Of a stretch of DNA of 64,000 bases, positions 63,076-64,000 are shown in pieces; position 1 is the first letter of the stretch; every line of letters begins with the position of its first letter. This stretch comes from Bacteroidales bacterium (lineage in GTDB: Bacteria; Bacteroidota; Bacteroidia; Bacteroidales; UBA932): positions 1 to 64,000 of the forward strand of contig SFMU01000002.1 in the NCBI GenBank assembly GCA_004552965.1, given 5' to 3'. The notes under the pieces are model-generated. The model searched no databases and was not told where the DNA came from. It was given only the letters and a program-made list of their open reading frames with translations. The translations under genes were made by a program, and so were the position numbers.

Positions 63076-63948
63076 ATGGACAGACTCGTAGCCGACTACA
63101 TCTCATATCTCAGGATAGAGAGGGCAATGTCCCCGAACACCGTGTCTTCATATTCATCGGATGTGGAGAAGTTCTTCCTTGCAGTTGGAAAAGCTCCCTC
63201 CGCCGTCACCACGGATGACCTCAGGGACTATGTCTCTTCACGCCGGGACCTTTCCAAGAGGTCTCTGGCCCGGACTTTGAGTTCCCTCCGCTCCTTCTTC
63301 GACTATCTTGTGATGGAAGGGGAGAGAAAGGACAATCCTTGCGATGCCGTGGACCTTCCGAAACTTGGCCGCTATCTCCCGTCAGTCCTTTCCGTCGGAG
63401 AAGTGGAAGCGATCCTGGATTCGGTCGACCTGACTTCCTGGCAGGGCAGAAGGGACAGGGCTATCCTGGAAGTCCTCTATGGCTGCGGCCTGCGTGTCTC
63501 GGAAGCCGTCAGCCTCAGAATCTCCTGTCTCTTCCTGGACGAAGGCTTTGTCAGAGTGGTAGGAAAAGGTGACAAGGAGAGGCTCGTGCCTATCGGAGAA
63601 GCGGCTGTCGATGCGGTGAGGGACTACCTTGGGCAGAGGCCTTCGGCGGCGGTTTCCGAATATGATGACATCCTATTCCTGAGCCGCCTTGGCAAGCCTT
63701 TGAGCCGTGTCTCGATGTTCAATATTGTCAAGAGACAGGCCATCCTTGCCGGAATCCACAAGGAAATATCTCCCCACACCTTCAGGCACTCGTTTGCCAC
63801 CCATCTGATAGAGAACGGGGCTGACCTCAGGGTGGTCCAGGAGATGCTCGGCCACGAGAACATCCTCACTACCGAAATCTACACCCACGTGGACCGTTCC
63901 ACCTGGCAGGCTGCTGTCCTCGACCATCACCCCAGGAAACGGGGATGA
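63076..63948 (+). CDS. xerD: Tyrosine recombinase XerD
   Basis: XerD resolves chromosome dimers at dif with XerC. The 290-residue protein has an N-terminal SAM-like core-binding domain (about 1-85) and a catalytic domain with Arg in GCGLRVSEAVSL, Lys in VGKGDKERLVP, HTFRHSFATHL, LGHENI and the nucleophile Tyr269 in EIYTHVD. Length and lack of extra domains mark it as a housekeeping Xer protein rather than an integrase. An in-frame TTG six codons earlier is less likely because it precedes the promoter element. Confidence 0.93.
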   Translation: MDRLVADYISYLRIERAMSPNTVSSYSSDVEKFFLAVGKAPSAVTTDDLRDYVSSRRDLSKRSLARTLSSLRSFFDYLVMEGERKDNPCDAVDLPKLGRYLPSVLSVGEVEAILDSVDLTSWQGRRDRAILEVLYGCGLRVSEAVSLRISCLFLDEGFVRVVGKGDKERLVPIGEAAVDAVRDYLGQRPSAAVSEYDDILFLSRLGKPLSRVSMFNIVKRQAILAGIHKEISPHTFRHSFATHLIENGADLRVVQEMLGHENILTTEIYTHVDRSTWQAAVLDHHPRKRG

Positions 63949-63951
63949 GGC

Positions 63952-64000
63952 TCAAGGCTCGGCAATCCTGCATCTGGCGAGCATGTTTCCCCGCTCTTCT
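63952..64000 (-). CDS. Possible C-terminal tail of a further minus-strand gene
   Basis: A frame open from the window edge ends with 15 residues (EERGNMLARCRIAEP) and TGA, three bases after the xerD stop. It is too short to name and could be chance. Confidence 0.3.
   Translation of the reverse strand, partial: EERGNMLARCRIAEP

Noticed and set aside
63076..63948. XerD as the integrase of a mobile element
   Set aside because: Length, domain make-up and surroundings are those of the chromosomal XerD; no att repeats, cargo or mobilisation genes are near.
1..64000. CRISPR array, prophage, insertion sequence or restriction system
   Set aside because: I saw no regularly spaced repeats, transposase, phage structural, methylase or Cas genes.

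Overview
The window comes from a member of the Bacteroidota, almost certainly order Bacteroidales, with moderately high GC (I estimate the mid 50s percent by eye). The evidence is the recurring -7 promoter element TAnnTTTG, weak Shine-Dalgarno signals, an arginine operon built around an N-succinyl/acetylornithine-type transcarbamylase, a long PotA, DUF4783 and DUF5106 proteins, an Hc1-type mini-histone, and a 29-residue AURKAIP1/COX24-like ribosomal protein. An uncultured gut-type lineage is plausible, but I cannot place genus or species. Nearly all of the window is core chromosome. I see no prophage, insertion sequence, CRISPR array or conjugative module.

Layout. 1-8 kb: a carbohydrate locus with a GH106-like rhamnosidase (cut by the window edge) and a GH78 rhamnosidase on the minus strand, divergent from a secreted GH3 beta-glycosidase. 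8-11 kb: metY and guaA on the minus strand. 11-19.7 kb: a compact arginine operon argR-GNAT-argG-argC-argD-argF'-argB-argE-argH with several start/stop overlaps. 19.8-22.5 kb: typA, yceD, rpmF and tRNA-Arg(CCT), closed by a strong hairpin. 22.5-26.7 kb: a very large NtrY-like sensor kinase behind rlmH. 26.7-30.9 kb: a DUF4783 protein and lnt, converging on rng, the mini ribosomal protein and HU. 31-36 kb: lon, ung, coaD and a protein with two thioredoxin-like modules. 36-44 kb: class II aldolase, then an apparent porin-potABCD-BASS transporter operon. 43.8-50 kb: nadD/gmk, a small ribbon-helix-helix-like protein facing gmk across a palindromic double promoter, a zinc peptidase, alr, a DJ-1 family protein, tRNA-Gln(TTG), tadA and rpmH. 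48.9-55.7 kb: a long minus-strand operon tyrS-rbfA-phosphoesterase-polA-ECF sigma-rsmG. 55.7-64 kb: tpiA, a conspicuous hairpin and tandem-repeat element, a secreted bleomycin-hydrolase-like peptidase, an orphan FecCD-type ABC pair, the Hc1-like histone, pth, rplY, a clostripain-family lipoprotein and xerD.

How the parts work together. The arginine operon encodes every step from acylated glutamate to arginine under its own repressor, and its GNAT is a good candidate for the acyl-glutamate synthase that is otherwise missing. The porin-pot operon looks like a complete polyamine import route from outer membrane to cytoplasm. The tyrS-rsmG and yceD-rpmF-tRNA blocks are translation and replication housekeeping. 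The most unusual DNA is the 225-bp repeat element between tpiA and the peptidase gene. It combines a 27-bp-stem inverted repeat with a 100-bp direct repeat that runs into the end of the peptidase coding sequence. I found no gene set that amounts to a clearly new defence or mobile system.
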